The notes under the pieces: model-generated | The model's database searches: none | The model's input: the letters and a program-made list of their open reading frames with translations, nothing else | Told to the model about the DNA's origin: nothing | Source of the DNA: JBHENW01 sp046261875 | GTDB taxonomy: Bacteria; Acidobacteriota; Thermoanaerobaculia; UBA5066; Gp7-AA6 | Direction: 5' to 3' | Assembly (NCBI GenBank): GCA_046261875.1 | Contig: JBHENW010000178.1 | Span: 1 to 8,894 of the forward strand | Length of the DNA stretch: 8,894 nucleotides | In this document: positions 7,719-8,894 of the stretch, piece by piece | Layout: the number at the start of each line of letters is the position of its first letter | Position numbering within the stretch: the first letter of the stretch is position 1 | Program-made: the position numbers and the translations under genes

Positions 7719-7850
7719 ATGTCGCTTTCCTCCGGTGCCCGCCTCGGCTCCTACGAGATCCTCGCTCCCGCCGGCGCGGGAGGGATGGGAGAGGTCTATC
7801 GGGCGAAGGACACCCGTCTCGACCGGACCGTCGTGGTCAAGGTCTTGCCA
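7719..7850 (+). pseudogene. Truncated N-terminus of a third Ser/Thr kinase (K3)
   Basis: The first 44 codons encode the start of a PknB-type kinase: MSLSSGARLGSYEILAPAG, then the glycine loop AGGMGEVYRAKD and VVVKVLP including the ATP-anchoring Lys41. They are close to K2 but distinct in many codons. Homology stops abruptly after 'KVLP'; no C-helix Glu, HRD or DFG follows, so no kinase can be made. The ATG touches the K2 stop and an AAAGG lies just upstream, so it was probably translated as part of the kinase operon. The frame stays open for about 30 more codons (through SRTAGGMPPGQADGQ and beyond) straight into the antitoxin gene and ends at 8153, giving a 144-codon chimeric ORF. Most likely it is the remnant of a kinase disrupted by insertion or recombination. 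Confidence 0.85.
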
Positions 7851-7860
7851 TCGCGAACTG

Positions 7861-7878
7861 CCGGCGGCATGCCGCCGG
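7861..7878 (+). repeat. Perfect 18-bp palindrome at the kinase/vapBC junction
   Basis: CCGGCGGCATGCCGCCGG equals its own reverse complement. CTG before and GGCAG after allow the stem to be extended with a small bulge. It lies 10 nt after kinase homology ends and 26 nt before the vapBC -35 box. It has no T-run, so it is not a standard Rho-independent terminator; a REP-like element, an insertion scar or a transcription-attenuating hairpin are all possible. Confidence 0.75.
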
Positions 7879-7904
7879 GGCAGGCAGACGGACAGAACGC
7901 CCGC

Positions 7905-7933
7905 TTGACTGATGCATATCCGGTGAGCATACT
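7905..7933 (+). promoter_or_regulatory. Predicted sigma70-type promoter of vapBC
   Basis: TTGACT (7905-7910) matches five of six -35 consensus bases (TTGACA). After exactly 17 nt comes CATACT (7928-7933), four of six to TATAAT. It lies in a local AT-richer patch directly ahead of vapB. The predicted transcription start, about 7 nt past the -10 box, is at about 7940, next to the ATG at 7941, so the transcript may be leaderless. Confidence 0.65.
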
Positions 7934-7942
7934 GATGCATAT
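7910..7942 (+). promoter_or_regulatory. Direct decamer repeat TGATGCATAT, candidate VapB operator
   Basis: TGATGCATAT occurs at 7910-7919 and again at 7933-7942, with starts 23 bp apart, each containing the palindrome ATGCAT. One copy overlaps the -35/spacer edge and the other overlaps the end of the -10 box and the start codon. Spacing near two helical turns puts both on a similar DNA face. VapB-VapC complexes commonly autorepress through such repeated sites, so this is the likely operator; binding is inferred. Confidence 0.6.
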
Positions 7943-8153
7943 GAGAACTACGCTGATCCTCGACGACGACCTTCTGGAAAGGGCCCGGAGCCTGACCGGT
8001 CTCAAGGAGAAAACGGCGATGGTCCACGCCGGCCTCGAGGCCCTGATCGCCCGCGAAAGCGCCCGCAGGCTGGCCGCGCTCGGAGGCTCGGAAAAGAGGC
8101 TGCGCGGCGTGCGGAGACGGCGCTCGCGTCGGACTCGGAGAACGCGCCCCTGA
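7941..8153 (+). CDS. vapB: VapB-type antitoxin
   Basis: This is a 70-residue antitoxin if started at ATG 7941 (MRTTLILDDD); an alternative in-frame ATG at 7935 adds Met-His. Residues 1-50 match the VapB family seen with PIN toxins: a short beta strand TTLILDDDLLERA, then LTGLKEKTAMVHAGLEALIARESARRLAALGG. The N-terminal half would bind operator DNA as a dimer and the C-terminal tail would cover the VapC active site. The tail here is very basic (RRRRSRRTRRTRP) and lacks the hydrophobic or acidic residues often seen there. A promoter and operator-like repeat lie immediately upstream. GGTGAG at 7922-7927 could serve ATG 7935, but it would fall upstream of the predicted transcription start. The stop overlaps the vapC start. 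The same frame is open upstream to the kinase fragment's ATG at 7719. Confidence 0.87.
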   Translation: MRTTLILDDDLLERARSLTGLKEKTAMVHAGLEALIARESARRLAALGGSEKRLRGVRRRRSRRTRRTRP

Positions 8154-8506
8154 TCCTCGTCGACACGTCGGTCTGGGTCGATCATCTGCGCAAAGGCAAC
8201 GCGCGGCTGGAAGACTTTTTACGCGACGGGCTCGTTCTCGTCCACCCATTTGTCCTGGGTGAGCTGGCGCTCGGCCGACTGAAGAGGCGCTCCGAGATTC
8301 TCGGCCTTCTCGGGGAGATGCCGCGGGCGCCGGCCGCGAACCACGACGAGGTCCTCGAGTTCGTCGACCGTCACGAGCTCGCTGGGAGCGGCGTCGGCTG
8401 GGTCGATGCCCATCTTCTCGTCTCGGCTGCATTGAGCGGCGTCTCTCTCTGGACGCTGGATCGCCGGCTGGCCATCGCGGCTGGGCGCTTCGCTCTGTCG
8501 GCCTGA
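8150..8506 (+). CDS. vapC: VapC-type PIN-domain ribonuclease toxin, non-canonical CTG start
   Basis: A 118-residue PIN-domain endoribonuclease reads (L/M)ILVDTSVWVDHLRKGN at its start and ends at the TGA at 8504-8506. The metal-binding acidic residues are all present: D5 in VDTSVWVD, E38 in LGELALG, D86 in GWVDAHLL and D104 in LWTLDRRLA. Such toxins cleave tRNA or rRNA and are held inactive by VapB. No ATG, GTG or TTG occurs in this frame ahead of the catalytic Asp; the first ATG (8318) would delete D5 and E38. The natural start position is CTG 8150, overlapping the vapB stop as CTGA where ATGA is usual, with CGGAG 9 nt upstream as a possible ribosome binding site. Either it starts at CTG, or the start was lost and the toxin is silent, or one base is misread. 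Confidence 0.85.
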   Translation: MILVDTSVWVDHLRKGNARLEDFLRDGLVLVHPFVLGELALGRLKRRSEILGLLGEMPRAPAANHDEVLEFVDRHELAGSGVGWVDAHLLVSAALSGVSLWTLDRRLAIAAGRFALSA

Positions 8507-8513
8507 CTGAAGC

Positions 8514-8774
8514 ATGCGAATCCGTTTCCGGCGCGGCCCTACGAGATCCTCTCGCCGCAATCCCATCCCTCTCGACGAGGCGCTGCTCGACCGCACCGGG
8601 TGCCCGAGATTTTGGCCGAATGCGAGAACCGGACGAGGAATCGAGCGAATCCGCCGGTATGTCGTCTTCTTCCCGGACGGCCGCGGCAAGCGCTGGATGC
8701 GAGTTGCGCACCGAGATGGCTCTTTCCGAGCGACTTGGCGTCATATGTTTTCGCATTGGGGCAACCGAGTGTGA
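8514..8774 (+). CDS. Unidentified 86-residue basic protein
   Basis: I do not recognise this ORF. It begins at ATG 8514, 7 nt after vapC, and ends at a TGA that overlaps the GTG start of K4 (GTGA). The product is rich in Arg and Trp, with a central segment RRYVVFFPDGRGKRWMRVAH that looks like two beta strands around a turn. There is no signal peptide or membrane segment. The GC content of its last 60 or so bases is near 55%, below that of its neighbours. Near its 5' end another frame reads RPYEILSP, resembling the kinase N-terminal motif, so part of it could be decayed kinase sequence. It could be a real third gene of the vapBC cassette or just junction DNA. Confidence 0.4.
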   Translation: MRIRFRRGPTRSSRRNPIPLDEALLDRTGCPRFWPNARTGRGIERIRRYVVFFPDGRGKRWMRVAHRDGSFRATWRHMFSHWGNRV

Positions 8775-8894
8775 CGCTCGCCGCCGGTTCCCGTCTCGGC
8801 CCTTACGAGGTCCTCGCTCCCGCCGGCGCCGGCGGCATGGGGGAGGTATACAAGGCGCGGGACACGCGCCTGGACCGGACCGTCGCCATCAAGG
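8771..8894 (+). CDS. Ser/Thr protein kinase K4, N-terminal part, cut by window end
   Basis: The first 41 codons read MTLAAGSRLGPYEVLAP, then AGAGGMGEVYKARDTRLDRT and VAIK, so the window ends one base after the ATP-anchoring Lys41 codon. The glycine loop is complete. The GTG start overlaps the preceding ORF's stop (GTGA). The opening residues MTLxAG resemble K1, while everything from residue 8 on is identical to K2 at the DNA level. Given the array, a full kinase of about 880-890 residues with a membrane segment and propeller is expected downstream, but this cannot be seen. Confidence 0.85.
   Translation, partial: MTLAAGSRLGPYEVLAPAGAGGMGEVYKARDTRLDRTVAIK
8792..8894 (+). repeat. Copy 2 of the 103-bp perfect direct repeat (K4 N-lobe)
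   Basis: Identical to 5076-5178 with no mismatch, on the same strand, 3,716 bp apart. It runs to the last base of the window, so its true length is unknown. Confidence 0.95.

Noticed and set aside
7188..8756. Long 522-codon minus-strand open frame across K2's end, vapBC and the small ORF
   Set aside because: It opposes K2, vapB and vapC, which have clear homology, and the translation is low-complexity Arg/Ser/Pro sequence.
7719..8894. Insertion sequence or integron cassette in the K3-K4 interval
   Set aside because: I saw no transposase or integrase reading frame, no terminal inverted repeats bracketing the segment and no convincing target-site duplication.
1..8894. CRISPR arrays, tRNA and rRNA genes, riboswitches
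   Set aside because: No regularly spaced repeats, no cloverleaf with a TTC-A type arm and no rRNA-like conserved stretches were seen; nearly all of the window is coding.

Overview
The window is high-GC DNA (about 70% in most of the stretches I counted by hand), with every gene on the + strand. The gene content points to Acidobacteriota or a close relative. A housekeeping block, gmk (tail) - rpoZ - coaBC - family 4 uracil-DNA glycosylase, leads straight into a tandem array of membrane-anchored Ser/Thr protein kinases whose C-terminal halves are TolB/WD40-like 'SPDG' beta-propellers. The phylum assignment is inferred from this content and is not proven.

Layout. 1-71: tail of an upstream CDS, probably guanylate kinase. 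68-337: rpoZ (RNA polymerase omega). 347-1615: coaBC, whose short N-terminal extension is coded by a GC-rich REP-like palindrome and whose flavin-domain motifs are non-canonical. 1670-2362: Fe-S uracil-DNA glycosylase. 2373-5031: kinase K1, split by a 1-nt frameshift near 4516-4535. 5055-7718: kinase K2, intact. 7719-7850: only the first 44 codons of a third kinase, K3. 7861-7878: a perfect 18-bp palindrome. 7905-8506: a vapBC toxin-antitoxin module with its own sigma70-type promoter and a repeated operator-like decamer. 8514-8774: an unidentified 86-codon ORF. 8771-8894: the start of a fourth kinase, K4, cut by the window edge.

How the parts relate. Genes from rpoZ to K3 are separated by 0-54 nt, so read-through transcription is likely. 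K2 and K4 share 103 identical bases that run to the window edge, which implies recent duplication or gene conversion. K3 looks like a kinase copy interrupted by the vapBC cassette. The K3 reading frame stays open through the junction and into vapB, so operon read-through could make a kinase-N-lobe/VapB chimera, while the local promoter would make plain VapB, possibly from a leaderless mRNA. The vapC gene has no ATG, GTG or TTG ahead of its catalytic residues. Its likely start is a CTG overlapping the vapB stop.
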